From contig NZ_JAPNLK010000004.1 of NCBI RefSeq assembly GCF_026627505.1, forward strand, positions 62,001 to 126,000: DNA of 64,000 bases. Direction: 5' to 3'. The notes under the pieces are model-generated. The model was not told the origin of the DNA and ran no database searches. It saw nothing but the letters and a program-made list of their open reading frames with translations. Below are positions 7,471 through 16,795 of the stretch, in pieces. This stretch comes from Streptomyces sp. H27-H5 (GTDB taxonomy: Bacteria; Actinomycetota; Actinomycetes; Streptomycetales; Streptomycetaceae). Position 1 is the stretch's first letter. Every line of letters starts with the position of its first letter. The position numbers and the translations under genes were made by a program.

Positions 7471-9318
7471 TCACTCCACGGTCACCGACTTGGCGAGGTT
7501 ACGCGGCTGGTCCACCTCGTTGCCCCGCGCCGTCGCCAGCTCGCACGCGAACACCTGCAACGGAACGGTCGCCACCAGCGGTTGGAGCAGCGTCGGCGTG
7601 GCCGGGATCCGGATCAGGTGGTCGGCGTACGGGACCACCGCCTCGTCGCCCTCCTCCGCGATGACGATCGTCCGCGCACCGCGCGCCCGGATCTCCTGGA
7701 TGTTCGACACGATCTTGTCGTGCAGCACGGAGCGTCCGCGCGGCGACGGCACGACCACCACCACCGGCAGGTCCGGCTCGATCAGCGCGATCGGCCCGTG
7801 CTTCAGCTCGCCCGCCGCGAAGCCCTCGGCGTGCATGTACGCCAGCTCCTTCAGCTTGAGCGCGCCCTCCAGCGCCACCGGGTAGCCCACGTGCCGGCCG
7901 AGGAAGAGCACGGTGTTCTTGTCGGCGAGCGAACGCGCGAGCTGCCGTACCGGCTCCATCGTCTCCAGGACGGTGTCCACGGCCGCCGCGATGTCCGACA
8001 GCTCCCGGATCACCGACTCGATCTCGTCGCCCCACTTGGTGCCCCGCACCTGCCCGAGGTACAGCGCCACCAGGTAGCAGGCCACCAGCTGTGTGAGGAA
8101 CGCCTTCGTCGAGGCGACGGCCACCTCGGGGCCGGCGTGCGTGTACAGCACGGCATCCGATTCGCGCGGGATCGTCGAGCCGTTCGTGTTGCAGACGGCC
8201 AGCACCTTGGCGCCCTGCTCCCGCGCGTGGCGCAGCGCCATCAGGGTGTCCATGGTCTCGCCCGACTGCGAGATCGCGATGACCAGCGTCCGCTGGTCGA
8301 GGATCGGGTCGCGGTAGCGGAACTCGCTGGCCAGCTCCGTCTCGCAGGGGATGCGGGTCCAGTGCTCGATGGCCAGCTTCGCGATCATGCCCGCGTGGTA
8401 CGCCGTACCGCAGGCCACGATCACGACCTTGTCCACCTCGCGCAGCACGGACGGCGGGATGCGCACCTCGTCGAGCGTCAGCAGGCCGTTCGCGTCGATG
8501 CGGCCCAGGAGAGTGTCGGCGACGGCCTTCGGCTGCTCGGCGATCTCCTTGAGCATGAAGTAGTCGTACCCTCCCTTCTCGGCCGCCGAGGCGTCCCAGT
8601 CCACGTGGTACGCCCGTACGGACGCGACCGAGCCGTCGAAGTTGGTCACCGAGACCCCGTCGCGCCGCAGTTCGACGACCTGGTCCTGGCCCAGCTCGAT
8701 CGCGGACCGGGTGTGGGCGATGAAGGCGGCCACGTCCGAGGCCAGGAAGTTCTCGTTCTCCCCGACGCCCACCACCAGCGGCGAGTTGCGGCGCGCCCCG
8801 ACCACCACGTCCGGCTGGTCGGCGTGCACCGCGACCAGCGTGAACGCCCCCTGGAGGAGACGGCACACCTGCCGCATCGCCTCGGTGAGGTCCCCGCAGA
8901 CCTCGAACCGCTCCGCCAGCAGGTGGGCGACCACCTCGGTGTCCGTCTCGGACTCCAGGCGGTGGCCGCGCTCCGCCAGCTCGGCGCGCAGCTCGGCGAA
9001 GTTCTCGATGATCCCGTTGTGCACGACGGCCACGCGTCCCGCGTTGTCGAGATGGGGGTGCGCGTTGACGTCGGTGGGCCCGCCGTGGGTCGCCCACCGC
9101 GTGTGCCCCAGGCCCGTGGACCCGGCCGGCAGCGGGTGCCCGACCAGTTCCTTCTCCAGGTTGACGAGCTTTCCGGCCTTCTTCACGGAGGAGAGTTCCC
9201 CGTCCGCGAGCACGGCGACGCCCGCCGAGTCGTAGCCGCGGTATTCCAGTCGCTTGAGTCCGGCGATGACCACATCGAGCGCAGATTGCGCTCCTACGTA
9301 ACCCACAATTCCGCACAT
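7471..9318 (-). CDS. glmS: glutamine--fructose-6-phosphate aminotransferase (isomerizing)
   Basis: The 615-residue enzyme makes glucosamine-6-phosphate from fructose-6-phosphate and glutamine, the first step to UDP-GlcNAc. The glutaminase nucleophile is the Cys after the initiator Met (MCGIVGYVG). The HTRWATHGGPTDVNAHP block is the glutamine site. Two SIS domains follow, with AISQSGETMDT and EGALKLKELAYMHAEGF, and the C terminus ends in the conserved PRNLAKSVTVE. glmM, the next pathway enzyme, is 3.2 kb away. Start and length fit the family exactly. Confidence 0.97.
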   Translation of the reverse strand: MCGIVGYVGAQSALDVVIAGLKRLEYRGYDSAGVAVLADGELSSVKKAGKLVNLEKELVGHPLPAGSTGLGHTRWATHGGPTDVNAHPHLDNAGRVAVVHNGIIENFAELRAELAERGHRLESETDTEVVAHLLAERFEVCGDLTEAMRQVCRLLQGAFTLVAVHADQPDVVVGARRNSPLVVGVGENENFLASDVAAFIAHTRSAIELGQDQVVELRRDGVSVTNFDGSVASVRAYHVDWDASAAEKGGYDYFMLKEIAEQPKAVADTLLGRIDANGLLTLDEVRIPPSVLREVDKVVIVACGTAYHAGMIAKLAIEHWTRIPCETELASEFRYRDPILDQRTLVIAISQSGETMDTLMALRHAREQGAKVLAVCNTNGSTIPRESDAVLYTHAGPEVAVASTKAFLTQLVACYLVALYLGQVRGTKWGDEIESVIRELSDIAAAVDTVLETMEPVRQLARSLADKNTVLFLGRHVGYPVALEGALKLKELAYMHAEGFAAGELKHGPIALIEPDLPVVVVVPSPRGRSVLHDKIVSNIQEIRARGARTIVIAEEGDEAVVPYADHLIRIPATPTLLQPLVATVPLQVFACELATARGNEVDQPRNLAKSVTVE

Positions 9319-9370
9319 AGGCGGCAGGGTACGCCGTGGTCGGCCTCCCGCCCGGTACCTGAACAGGACG

Positions 9371-9405
9371 AAAAAAGACCGCCCCGGCGGACACGCCGGG
9401 GCGGT
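9371..9405 (-). terminator. intrinsic terminator of the lipoprotein gene
   Basis: On the minus strand a GC-rich stem (ACCGCCCCGGCG pairing with CGCCGGGGCGGT) is followed directly by C then six T. It begins 24 bases after the stop at 9429 and precedes glmS. This is the clearest textbook rho-independent terminator in the window and should separate the lipoprotein transcript from glmS. Confidence 0.85.
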
Positions 9406-9428
9406 GGGGGCGGCAGTGCCGCGAGGGG

Positions 9429-10181
9429 TCAGCCGAGCTTCTTGACCTGCGCGTCGACGACGACCTTCGGCTGCTCGGAGTCGCCGGCCAGGTTCAGCGC
9501 CCAGAACGTCGCCAGGACGTTGCCCTTGCGCACGACGACCGTGTGCGTCTTCTTCTTCTGGCCGTCGCCCATGTCCATCACGGTGGAGAACCCGGCGGCC
9601 TCGTCACCGGAGGTCACCGGCTCGGAGGTGACGTTCCCGATCGGGGTCTTCTCGCCTTCCGAGCTGATGGCGAAGCCGCCGGCGCAGGCCGTGATCGCGG
9701 TCTTGACGGAGGCGAACGCGTCCTCGGCGCCCTTGCCGTCGTAGGAGGAGAGGGTGACCGAGGTCGCCGTCGACTTCAGGGCGCCCATGGCCGCCTCCAG
9801 CTTCTCGTCCACGCTCGCGCCCTCGGCCGCCGGCTTGGGCAGCTCGACGGTCATGATCCGGCCCACGCCGGTGGACGTGGCGAGCGGCTGCATGGACTGG
9901 GCCTGCGCCAGCACCTTGCACTCGGGCTTGTCGGAGTCGACCGGAGCGGTCTTCTCCTCCTTGAACGGCTCGATCTTGTGCGTGGGCAGCTCGGCCTGCG
10001 TGACCAGGAGCGCGGCCAGCTCGGCGGCCGTCTTCCCCTTGGCGGCGGGAGCGGCCGACGCGGACGCCTTGGCGTCCGTCTTGGTGTCGGAGGCCTTGTC
10101 GGAGCCGCAGGCGGTGGCCAGCAGCGTCAGGGACACGGCGGAAGCGGTCAGGACGGTACGACGGACAAGAGCGGAACGCAC
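9429..10181 (-). CDS. putative secreted lipoprotein, function unknown
   Basis: The product has 250 residues. The signal peptide VRRTVLTASAVSLTLLATAC ends in a lipobox-like ATAC; the Cys would be lipidated at the outer face of the membrane. An Ala/Lys/Thr-rich linker is followed by a domain of about 190 residues containing the phrases ELAALLVTQAELPTHKI, VGRIMTVELPKP and NVLATFWALNLAG, with two further cysteines that could form a disulfide. It faintly resembles PknH-type extracellular sensor domains, but this is a guess by eye. I chose GTG 10181 since a GGGGGAG site lies 8 bases upstream; the frame itself reaches 10226. Confidence 0.8.
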   Translation of the reverse strand: MRSALVRRTVLTASAVSLTLLATACGSDKASDTKTDAKASASAAPAAKGKTAAELAALLVTQAELPTHKIEPFKEEKTAPVDSDKPECKVLAQAQSMQPLATSTGVGRIMTVELPKPAAEGASVDEKLEAAMGALKSTATSVTLSSYDGKGAEDAFASVKTAITACAGGFAISSEGEKTPIGNVTSEPVTSGDEAAGFSTVMDMGDGQKKKTHTVVVRKGNVLATFWALNLAGDSEQPKVVVDAQVKKLG

Positions 10182-10296
10182 GGTGTTTCTCCCCCACAGG
10201 CGGTACACAGAAAAGTCGAAAGGCATGCCGGACGGCCCCGGAAACGCCCAGGTGAGGGGCGCACATCGGAGCTGCGACGCGTATCAAGATAAAGTA

Positions 10297-10320
10297 AAAC
10301 CCGATGACCCGATCGGGTTT
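10297..10320. promoter_or_regulatory. 9-bp inverted repeat, possible operator between divergent genes
   Basis: AAACCCGAT and ATCGGGTTT form a perfect inverted repeat with a 6-base spacer (GACCCG), in the 285-base gap between the divergent lipoprotein gene (start 10181) and coaA (start 10467). It sits in a locally AT-rich pocket (GATAAAGTAAAA just left of it), unusual for this genome. It may be a regulator binding site or a hairpin. No terminating gene reads into it, so a terminator role is unlikely. Confidence 0.45.
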
Positions 10321-10466
10321 ATTCGGCCATCGGCGCAATCGTGACCCCGGCGATACCGACCGGGTCGTCGAATCGAGACCGGCCGCCGCGCGCCCCCGCC
10401 CCGCACCCCGCCGCACGTGACCGACCACACCACCCACAAGCGGTCCCGAGCCCCGACAATGGCAGG

Positions 10467-11486
10467 GTGATCACTTCGCCGCCACGAAGCACGCCGGACC
10501 GCGCAACGGAGCGCGCCGGCCATCGCCGGGCTCCCGACGCCTCCCCGTACGTCGACCTCACCCGGGCCGAGTGGAGCGCCCTGCGCGAGCGGACCCCCCT
10601 CCCCCTCACCGCCGAGGAGGTCGAGCGGCTCCGGGGTCTGGGGGACGTGATCGACCTCGACGAGGTACGGGACGTGTACCTGCCGTTGTCGCGCCTGCTC
10701 AACCTGTACGTCGGCGCCACCAACAACCTCCGCGGCACCCTGAACACCTTCCTCGGTGACGCCGGCAACGGCCACGGCGCCCAGACGGGCACCCCCTTCG
10801 TCATAGGGGTCGCCGGCTCCGTCGCGGTCGGCAAGTCCACGGTGGCCCGCCTCCTCCAGGCCCTCTTGGCCCGCTGGCCCGAGCACCCGCGCGTGGAGCT
10901 CGTCACCACCGACGGCTTCCTGTACCCGATGAAGGAACTCCAGCGCCGCGGCCTGACCGCCCGCAAGGGCTTCCCCGAGTCGTACGACCGGCGCGCGCTG
11001 ACCCGTTTCGTCGCGGACATCAAGGCGGGCAAGGACGAGGTAACCGCCCCCGTCTACTCCCACCTGATCTACGACATCGTCCCGGGCGAGCAGCTCGTCG
11101 TGCGCCGCCCGGACATCCTGATCGTCGAGGGGCTCAACGTGCTCCAGCCGGCCCTGCCCGGCAAGGACGGCCGCACCCGCGTGGGTCTCGCCGACTACTT
11201 CGACTTCAGCGTGTACGTCGACGCGCGCCCCGAGGACATCGAGCGCTGGTACCTGGGCCGCTTCCGGAAGTTGCGCGAGACCGCCTTCCAGAACCCCTTC
11301 TCGTACTTCCGCAAGTACACGCAGGTCTCCGAGGAGGAGGCCATGGAGTACGCGCAGACCATGTGGCGGACCATCAACAAGCCCAACCTGCTGGAGAACG
11401 TGGCGCCCACCCGCGGCCGGGCCACGCTCGTCGTCCGCAAGGGCCCGGACCACAAGGTCCAGAAGTTGAGCCTGCGAAAGCTCTGA
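10467..11486 (+). CDS. coaA: pantothenate kinase, type I
   Basis: The 339-residue P-loop kinase phosphorylates pantothenate, the first and usually feedback-controlled step of CoA synthesis. The Walker [19 protein letters not shown] and the VTTDGFLYP block are characteristic of CoaA, as are the [13 protein letters not shown] and VEGLNVLQ segments; the end [20 protein letters not shown] is conserved. The frame opens at 10341, but the GTG at 10467 with a weak GGCAGG upstream gives a product close to the usual 316-330 residues. The N-terminal 30 residues are Pro/Arg/Thr-rich and poorly conserved. Confidence 0.93.
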   Translation: MITSPPRSTPDRATERAGHRRAPDASPYVDLTRAEWSALRERTPLPLTAEEVERLRGLGDVIDLDEVRDVYLPLSRLLNLYVGATNNLRGTLNTFLGDAGNGHGAQTGTPFVIGVAGSVAVGKSTVARLLQALLARWPEHPRVELVTTDGFLYPMKELQRRGLTARKGFPESYDRRALTRFVADIKAGKDEVTAPVYSHLIYDIVPGEQLVVRRPDILIVEGLNVLQPALPGKDGRTRVGLADYFDFSVYVDARPEDIERWYLGRFRKLRETAFQNPFSYFRKYTQVSEEEAMEYAQTMWRTINKPNLLENVAPTRGRATLVVRKGPDHKVQKLSLRKL

Positions 11487-11517
11487 CCGCACGGGCGGCG
11501 GAGTCTAGGGTGCGGCC

Positions 11518-12705
11518 ATGCTGCATCTGCGGATGATCATCCCGTCCGAACGCACGGACGCCGTCGTCGACGTCGTGGAGTCCACGGTCGGCACCGCCCA
11601 CCTCGTCGTCCTGCCCGGCGCCGGCCGCGACCCCCGCGGCGATCTCGTCCTGTGCGACGTCGCCCGGGAGGCCGGTGACGAACTGCTCCGGGAACTCAAG
11701 GGACTCGGGATCGACGAGGACGGCTCGATCGCCGTCGAGAACATCGACCTGTCGTTGTCGAAGCGGGCCGACGCCGCCGAGGAGGAGGCCCCGGGCGAGG
11801 GCGCCGACGCCGTGCTGTGGGAGCAACTGACCGAGGCGACCCACGAGGAGTCCACGCTCACCATCACCTACTGCGCCTTCATGATGCTCGCGACGATGAT
11901 CGCGGCCTGTGGCGTGGTCCTCGACAACGCGGTCCTGATCGTGGGCGCCATGGCCGTCGGCCCCGAGTTCGGACCGCTCGCCGGGGTCTGTACGGCGGTC
12001 GTACGGGGCGTCCCCCGGCTCGCCCTGCGCTCGCTGGGCGCGCTGCTGATCGGCTTCGCCGTCGCGATCGCCGCCACCACGGTGTTCAGCCTGGGCATGG
12101 ACGCGATCGGACAGTTCTCCGAGGAGATGCTGGACAGCCCCCGCCCGAACACCGGCTTCATCTGGAAGCCGGATCCGCTGTCGTTCGTGGTCTCGCTGCT
12201 CGCCGGCGTGGCCGGGGTGCTCTCGCTGACCTCGGCGAAGTCCGGCGCCCTGGTCGGCGTGGCGATCTCGGTGACCACCGTCCCGGCGGCCGCCAACGCC
12301 GCCGTCGCCCTGGGCTACGGGGAGCTCGCCCAGATGTGGGGTTCGATCGAGCAGCTGCTGGTGAACCTCGGCGGGATCATGCTCGCCGGCATCCTGACCC
12401 TGCTCGCGCAGAAACTGCTGTGGCGGGGCCCGCGCGGGGGGGGGGTGGCTCGCCGGCAGCGAGCCCGCGCCGCCGCAGAAACTGCTGTGGCGGACCCAGC
12501 GAGGTCGGTGGGTCCGCCACGGGAAACGCTGAGGTGCGGGTCGGTCAGCCGAGGGCCGACTTCACCACGTCCGCGAGCCGCCCCGCGACCGCGCGGGCCT
12601 GCTCGATGTCCGCGGCCTCCACCATCACCCGTACGAGCGGCTCCGTACCGGACGGACGGAGCAGCACGCGGCCGGTGGTGCCCAGCTCGCGCTCGGCGTC
12701 GGTGA
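11518..12705 (+). CDS. DUF389 family membrane protein, 3' end probably frameshifted
   Basis: As read, the frame encodes 395 residues. Residues 1-95 form a soluble alpha/beta domain ([20 protein letters not shown]); residues 110-310 carry about six membrane helices, with the family's [18 protein letters not shown] and [20 protein letters not shown] blocks. The function of DUF389 is unknown. After [14 protein letters not shown] the sequence turns Arg/Pro-rich and runs 161 bases antisense into glmM. Removing one G from the ten-G tract at 12436-12445 gives instead an ending [12 protein letters not shown]... with a TGA at 12530-12532, just before glmM. I therefore think the true end is 12532 and that the last 85 or so residues as read are an artefact or a slippage product. 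Confidence 0.8.
   Translation: MLHLRMIIPSERTDAVVDVVESTVGTAHLVVLPGAGRDPRGDLVLCDVAREAGDELLRELKGLGIDEDGSIAVENIDLSLSKRADAAEEEAPGEGADAVLWEQLTEATHEESTLTITYCAFMMLATMIAACGVVLDNAVLIVGAMAVGPEFGPLAGVCTAVVRGVPRLALRSLGALLIGFAVAIAATTVFSLGMDAIGQFSEEMLDSPRPNTGFIWKPDPLSFVVSLLAGVAGVLSLTSAKSGALVGVAISVTTVPAAANAAVALGYGELAQMWGSIEQLLVNLGGIMLAGILTLLAQKLLWRGPRGGGVARRQRARAAAETAVADPARSVGPPRETLRCGSVSRGPTSPRPRAAPRPRGPARCPRPPPSPVRAAPYRTDGAARGRWCPARARRR
12407..12493 (+). repeat. 20-bp direct repeat flanking a ten-G tract
   Basis: The sequence CGCAGAAACTGCTGTGGCGG occurs at 12407-12426 and again at 12474-12493, 67 bases apart, at the 3' end of the DUF389 gene. Between them lies G10 (12436-12445). With nine G the spacing would be 66, a whole number of codons, and both copies would encode QKLLWR in the same frame. 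Confidence 0.9.
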
Positions 12706-13903
12706 CCGCCGCCGCCAGCTCGGCGGAGGTGGTGACCCGGGACCTGTCCACGTCCGGGACGTTGATCAGGACCTGCGGCAGCCGCTGCATCACGCCGGCC
12801 AGGTCGGCCAGGGACCGGCCGGTGGCGGCGACGCGGGCGGCCAGCATGAGACCGGTCAGCGTGCCGTCGCCGGTGGTCGCGTGATCGAGGATGATCACGT
12901 GGCCGGACTGCTCGCCGCCCAGCGCGTAGCCGTGCTCCTTCATCGACTCCAGCACGTAGCGGTCGCCGACACCGGTCTGCACGACCTGGATGCCCTCGCC
13001 CTCCATGGCCAGCTTGAAGCCCAGGTTCGACATCACGGTGCCGACCACGGTGTTCTCGCGCAGCTGGCCCGCCTCGCGCATGGCCAGTGCCAGCACGGCG
13101 AGGATCTGGTCGCCGTCGACCTCGTCGCCGTTGCCGTCCACGGCCAGGCAGCGGTCGGCGTCGCCGTCGTGCGCGATGCCGAAGTCGGCCCCGTGCTCGA
13201 CGACGGCCTGCTTGAGCAGCCCGAGGTGGGTGGAGCCGCAGCCGTCGTTGATGTTCAGGCCGTTCGGCTCGGCGCCGATCGTGATGATCTCCGCGCCGGC
13301 CCGCGTGAACGCCTCGGGCGAGACTCGGGCGGCCGCGCCGTGCGCCTCGTCGAGCACGACCTTGAGGCCTTCGAGGCGGTTGGGCAGGACACCGATGAGG
13401 TGCGCGACGTACTTGTCGAAGCCCTCGTCGTAGTCGGAGACCCGGCCGACGCCGGAGCCGGTGGGCCGGTCCCAGGGAGCGCCGGTGCGGTGCTCCTCGT
13501 AGACGGACTCGATCCGGCCCTCCAGGTCGTCGGCCAGCTTGTGGCCGCCGCGCGCGAAGAACTTGATGCCGTTGTCGGGCATCGCGTTGTGGCTGGCGGA
13601 GAGCATCACGCCGAGGTCGGCGCCCAGCGCACCGGTGAGATACGCCACCGCCGGGGTGGGCAGCACACCGACGCGCAGGACGTCCACGCCCGCGCTCGCG
13701 AGGCCGGCGACGACCGCGGCCTCCAGGAACTCACCGGACGCGCGGGGATCGCGGCCGACCACCGCGGTGGCCCGATGACCGGCGAACGTACCCGCCTCGG
13801 CCAGTACGTGTGCGGCCGCCACGGAGAGACCGAGCGCGAGCTCGGCCGTCAGATCCGCGTTGGCAACGCCCCGTACACCGTCCGTCCCGAAGAGTCGTCC
13901 CAC
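12545..13903 (-). CDS. glmM: phosphoglucosamine mutase
   Basis: The 452-residue alpha-D-phosphohexomutase converts glucosamine-6-phosphate to glucosamine-1-phosphate for UDP-GlcNAc. The catalytic phosphoserine lies in [17 protein letters not shown] near residue 100; the metal loop is DGDADR (244-249), the sugar loop GGEQSGH, and the phosphate loop [14 protein letters not shown]. The GTG start gives [12 protein letters not shown], the standard family N terminus. It is 91 bases downstream of rpsI, the usual actinobacterial neighbour. The DUF389 frame enters its 3' end from the opposite strand. Confidence 0.96.
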   Translation of the reverse strand: MGRLFGTDGVRGVANADLTAELALGLSVAAAHVLAEAGTFAGHRATAVVGRDPRASGEFLEAAVVAGLASAGVDVLRVGVLPTPAVAYLTGALGADLGVMLSASHNAMPDNGIKFFARGGHKLADDLEGRIESVYEEHRTGAPWDRPTGSGVGRVSDYDEGFDKYVAHLIGVLPNRLEGLKVVLDEAHGAAARVSPEAFTRAGAEIITIGAEPNGLNINDGCGSTHLGLLKQAVVEHGADFGIAHDGDADRCLAVDGNGDEVDGDQILAVLALAMREAGQLRENTVVGTVMSNLGFKLAMEGEGIQVVQTGVGDRYVLESMKEHGYALGGEQSGHVIILDHATTGDGTLTGLMLAARVAATGRSLADLAGVMQRLPQVLINVPDVDRSRVTTSAELAAAVTDAERELGTTGRVLLRPSGTEPLVRVMVEAADIEQARAVAGRLADVVKSALG

Positions 13904-13993
13904 TGTTGTCCTCCCGAGTTAACGCTTCGCTTGTGACCGCTGTGACAAATATGTGCCGCTTGTGGCGGTTCGTTGCTGAACAGCAGGCGCAGA

Positions 13994-14515
13994 TTAACGC
14001 TTGCTGTACTGCGGAGCCTTACGGGCCTTCTTGAGACCGGCCTTCTTGCGCTCGACCGCACGGTCGTCGCGGGAGAGGAAGCCGGCCTTCTTCAGCGCCG
14101 GGCGGTTGTTGTCCACGTCCGCCTCGTTCAGCGCACGGGCCACACCGAGGCGCAGGGCGCCGGCCTGGCCGGAAACGCCGCCACCCGAGATGCGGGCGAT
14201 GACGTCGTAACGGTTGTCCAGCTCCAGGAGCTTGAACGGCTCGTTGACTTCCTGCTGGTGCACCTTGTTGGGGAAGTAGTCCTCAAGGGTGCGACCGTTG
14301 ATCTTCCACTTGCCGGTGCCCGGAACGATCCGGACGCGGGCGATGGCGTTCTTGCGACGGCCCAGGCCGGCGGCCGGCTGGGGGTCGCCGAAGCGACCGG
14401 CAAGGGACTCGGAGGTGTAGTCGCCCTCGGCGACGACCTCGGACTCGCTGGTGTACTCCTCGACGTTGCCCTCGAACTCTTCGACGGGGGTCGTCTCGGC
14501 GGTGGTCTCGGCCAC
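13994..14515 (-). CDS. rpsI: 30S ribosomal protein S9
   Basis: A 173-residue protein. The conserved S9 core begins near residue 50 ([19 protein letters not shown]) and ends in the invariant KAPQYSKR tail that reaches the P-site tRNA. The first 45 residues are an acidic, Glu/Thr-rich extension ([14 protein letters not shown]), typical of actinobacteria and absent from E. coli S9. GTG start. It follows rplM by 42 bases; the pair is co-transcribed in nearly all bacteria. Confidence 0.97.
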   Translation of the reverse strand: MAETTAETTPVEEFEGNVEEYTSESEVVAEGDYTSESLAGRFGDPQPAAGLGRRKNAIARVRIVPGTGKWKINGRTLEDYFPNKVHQQEVNEPFKLLELDNRYDVIARISGGGVSGQAGALRLGVARALNEADVDNNRPALKKAGFLSRDDRAVERKKAGLKKARKAPQYSKR

Positions 14516-14557
14516 GATGCTCCTCAGAATTTTCTACGTCTTAGGGGGTGGCCGGAA

Positions 14558-15001
14558 CTACTGCGCGACCTGGGTGATCTCGAACGGCACCGGCTGCTGG
14601 GCAGCGTGGGGGTGCTGGTCGCCCGAGTAGACCTTCAGCTTCGAGAGCATCTGACGGCCCAGGGTGTTCTTGGGGAGCATGCCCTTGATGGCCTTCTCGA
14701 CGGCCTTCTCCGGGTTGTTCGCCAGGAGGTCGTCGTAGCGCACCGAGCGGAGACCGCCCGGGAAGCCCGAGTGGCGGTACGCCATCTTCTGGGTCGCCTT
14801 GTTGCCGGACAGGTGAACCTTGTCGGCGTTGACGATGATGACGAAGTCGCCCATGTCCATGTGGGGGGCGTAGGTCGGCTTGTGCTTACCCCGCAGGAGG
14901 GCAGCGGCCTGGGTCGCCAGACGGCCGAGGACAACGTCCTGGGCGTCGATGACGAGCCACTGGCGCGAGATGTCGCCGGGCTTGGGGCTGAACGTACGCA
15001 C
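14558..15001 (-). CDS. rplM: 50S ribosomal protein L13
   Basis: The 147-residue protein matches L13 from end to end: [40 protein letters not shown], and the [16 protein letters not shown] and [12 protein letters not shown] blocks. L13 binds 23S rRNA early in 50S assembly. It starts with GTG and is the first gene of the rplM-rpsI operon. In several bacteria the mRNA leader of this operon is a target of feedback control; the 233-base leader is described separately. Confidence 0.97.
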   Translation of the reverse strand: MRTFSPKPGDISRQWLVIDAQDVVLGRLATQAAALLRGKHKPTYAPHMDMGDFVIIVNADKVHLSGNKATQKMAYRHSGFPGGLRSVRYDDLLANNPEKAVEKAIKGMLPKNTLGRQMLSKLKVYSGDQHPHAAQQPVPFEITQVAQ

Positions 15002-15234
15002 GCGTATGCCTTCGCTTCTTCAGTGGTGGTATCCCAAGGGCGCAAGCCCCACGGGAAGGTCCTGACAGGGTCACCACGGACGATCACGACAGCCCTCGTT
15101 CACAACGGGGACGCAACCCGTGTGCGAACTGCTGGTCATCGGTCCGGTGGACCGGCGCAAGGCCCTTTCACGTGAGAATGAGCAAGCCAATACGCAGAAC
15201 AAACCAGCAGGGTACCCAAGCAGACCCGTACGGG
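15002..15234 (-). promoter_or_regulatory. rplM-rpsI promoter and leader region
   Basis: This 233-base gap precedes rplM and must contain its promoter. On the minus strand it includes a short perfect stem, CGGTCC-ACC-GGACCG (15147-15161), in the part expected to be transcribed. A TATTGG hexamer near 15188 could be a -10 element but has no convincing -35 partner. I cannot match it to a known L13 leader structure by eye. Confidence 0.4.
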
Positions 15235-16533
15235 TCAAAAAGCGGTCCGCGATGCCGACTCGGTCGACGTCGCGGCGCACTCCGGTTCGGTCCTGGGTGG
15301 GGACCCCGCAGTTGTTACCGGGTACAGAGTAACCCGGCCGGAGGACAGCCCACGACGCGCCAACACGATCGCGAGCCCGCACAGCGTCGCGCAGTCGCGG
15401 AACGCCCGCCTCTTGCGGGCCAGCTCGGTGGGCCACGGGACCCCCGCCAACTGGGGCACCAGAGCCGCCCAGAACCAGGGCGAGCGCGGCGTGGAACCGG
15501 CTCGGACCCCCGACACCAGCAGCAGCGGAAGCACCACCAGGAGGTAGTGGTCGAAGGAGGGCCGCGAGACCAGGAATGCGGCGAGCATCACCATGCAGGC
15601 GGTCTCGACCAGCCGCAGTTCCCCGTCGTCGGCGTCGTCGGAACGCCGCCAGCGGACCCAGGCCGCCCACAGGCCGCCGGCCGCCCCGGCGGACGCCACC
15701 AGCACGGCGAGCAGCCCCGGCGCCCCCAGTCGCGGCAGCACCGCGACCGGCGAGGCGTCCCACGGCAGCGCGTACTCGTCCTGCCCCTGGAGCAGGAACG
15801 GCAGCGTCTTGGTGAAGAACAGCGTCGGGCTCGGCATCATCAGCGCCCCCAGCAGCGACAGCGCCACCGGCGTCAGCACCGCCGCGGCCAGCCCCCGCCA
15901 CTGCCGGGCCACCAGGAACAGCACGCCGATCGGCACCAGCATCGGCTTGCAGGCGATCGCCAGCCCGACCACCAGTCCGGCCGCCGCCCACGAGCGCCGG
16001 TGCGCCAGCAGCAGCGCCACCGGCAGGGCGGCCGCCGAGATCGCCGTCCAGTTCCCGATCAGCACCAGGTTCAGGTACGGCTTGTAGGCCAGGGCGAAGA
16101 GCCCGAAACCGCCGATCGCGAACCGCGACGTCACCGGCACCGCGAACAGCCGCAGCGCGGCCCACCACCCGACGCCGATCAGCCCCGACATCGCCGCCGG
16201 CAGCAGCCAGCGCAGCGCCCACGTGGGCAGCAGCGCCTCCGGCACCGCCATGAGGACCGCGCTCGGCAGGTACAGGAACCGCTTGTCCTCGTACGGGGAC
16301 ACACCGGACAGCAGGGCGTCCGCGGCCTTGACCACGAAGGCGTTGTCCGAGCCCCAGTTCTCCCGCAGGCTCGTCGAGATCGCGATCGTCAGCACGATCG
16401 CGAGGGAGACCGCCCACAGGGACCGGGGCGCCGGCCGGAGCAGCCAGGCGAGCCGCCCGCCTCCGGGCGCGGGCGCCCCCGCGCCACGTCGGGAATCCCG
16501 CCTCACGAGCCAGATGCCAGGCCGCAGCCGCAC
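15235..16533 (-). CDS. GT87/DUF2029-type polytopic membrane glycosyltransferase
   Basis: A 432-residue protein with about ten hydrophobic helices and a short C-terminal tail. It has the GT-C pattern: a first extracytoplasmic loop with acidic residues and aromatic turns (NWGSDNAFVVKAADALLSG, then SPYEDKRFLYLPSAVL), and a later ACKPMLVPIGVLFLV helix. The GT87 family includes actinobacterial polyprenyl-phosphate mannose mannosyltransferases, but the substrate here is unknown. I chose GTG 16533 because GGGGGAG lies 6 bases upstream; the frame extends a further 249 bases through the duplicated ABC-F tail and is clearly non-coding there. Confidence 0.85.
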   Translation of the reverse strand: MRLRPGIWLVRRDSRRGAGAPAPGGGRLAWLLRPAPRSLWAVSLAIVLTIAISTSLRENWGSDNAFVVKAADALLSGVSPYEDKRFLYLPSAVLMAVPEALLPTWALRWLLPAAMSGLIGVGWWAALRLFAVPVTSRFAIGGFGLFALAYKPYLNLVLIGNWTAISAAALPVALLLAHRRSWAAAGLVVGLAIACKPMLVPIGVLFLVARQWRGLAAAVLTPVALSLLGALMMPSPTLFFTKTLPFLLQGQDEYALPWDASPVAVLPRLGAPGLLAVLVASAGAAGGLWAAWVRWRRSDDADDGELRLVETACMVMLAAFLVSRPSFDHYLLVVLPLLLVSGVRAGSTPRSPWFWAALVPQLAGVPWPTELARKRRAFRDCATLCGLAIVLARRGLSSGRVTLYPVTTAGSPPRTEPECAATSTESASRTAF

Positions 16534-16578
16534 GCCGTCTCCCCCTCGAAATCCGCGCCGGGGTGGTCCGCCCCTCAC

Positions 16579-16795
16579 GCTTCCGCTCGACCCGCCGGGT
16601 CTCAGCGCTTCCGCTCGACCCGCCGCTCGTCCCACACGGGCTCCTGAGACCCATCCCTCACCGCCACCCTCGCACCCTTCGGCCCAGGGGCCGCAGAGGC
16701 TTCGGTCGGCTGCGCCGGACTCCGCCCGTCGAAACGCACCGCCGGGTCTCAGCGCTTCCGCTCGACCCGCCGCTCGTCCCACACGGGCTCCTGAG
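16579..16795. repeat. duplicated 3' tail of the ABC-F gene (57-bp direct repeat plus a shorter third copy)
   Basis: A 57-base sequence occurs at 16592-16648 and again, identically, at 16739-16795, 147 bases apart. The second copy contains the last 46 bases of the ABC-F coding sequence. Its first 20 bases of tail (CGCTTCCGCTCGACCCGCCG) appear a third time at 16579-16598, directly before copy one. Read on the minus strand, each copy repeats the protein end ERRVERKR and a stop codon. Confidence 0.9.

Noticed and set aside
5473..9744. Very long plus-strand open frame opposite nnr, acpS and glmS
   Set aside because: Antisense shadow caused by high GC third positions; the product is His/Arg/Gly-rich without domains and the minus strand holds three clear enzymes.
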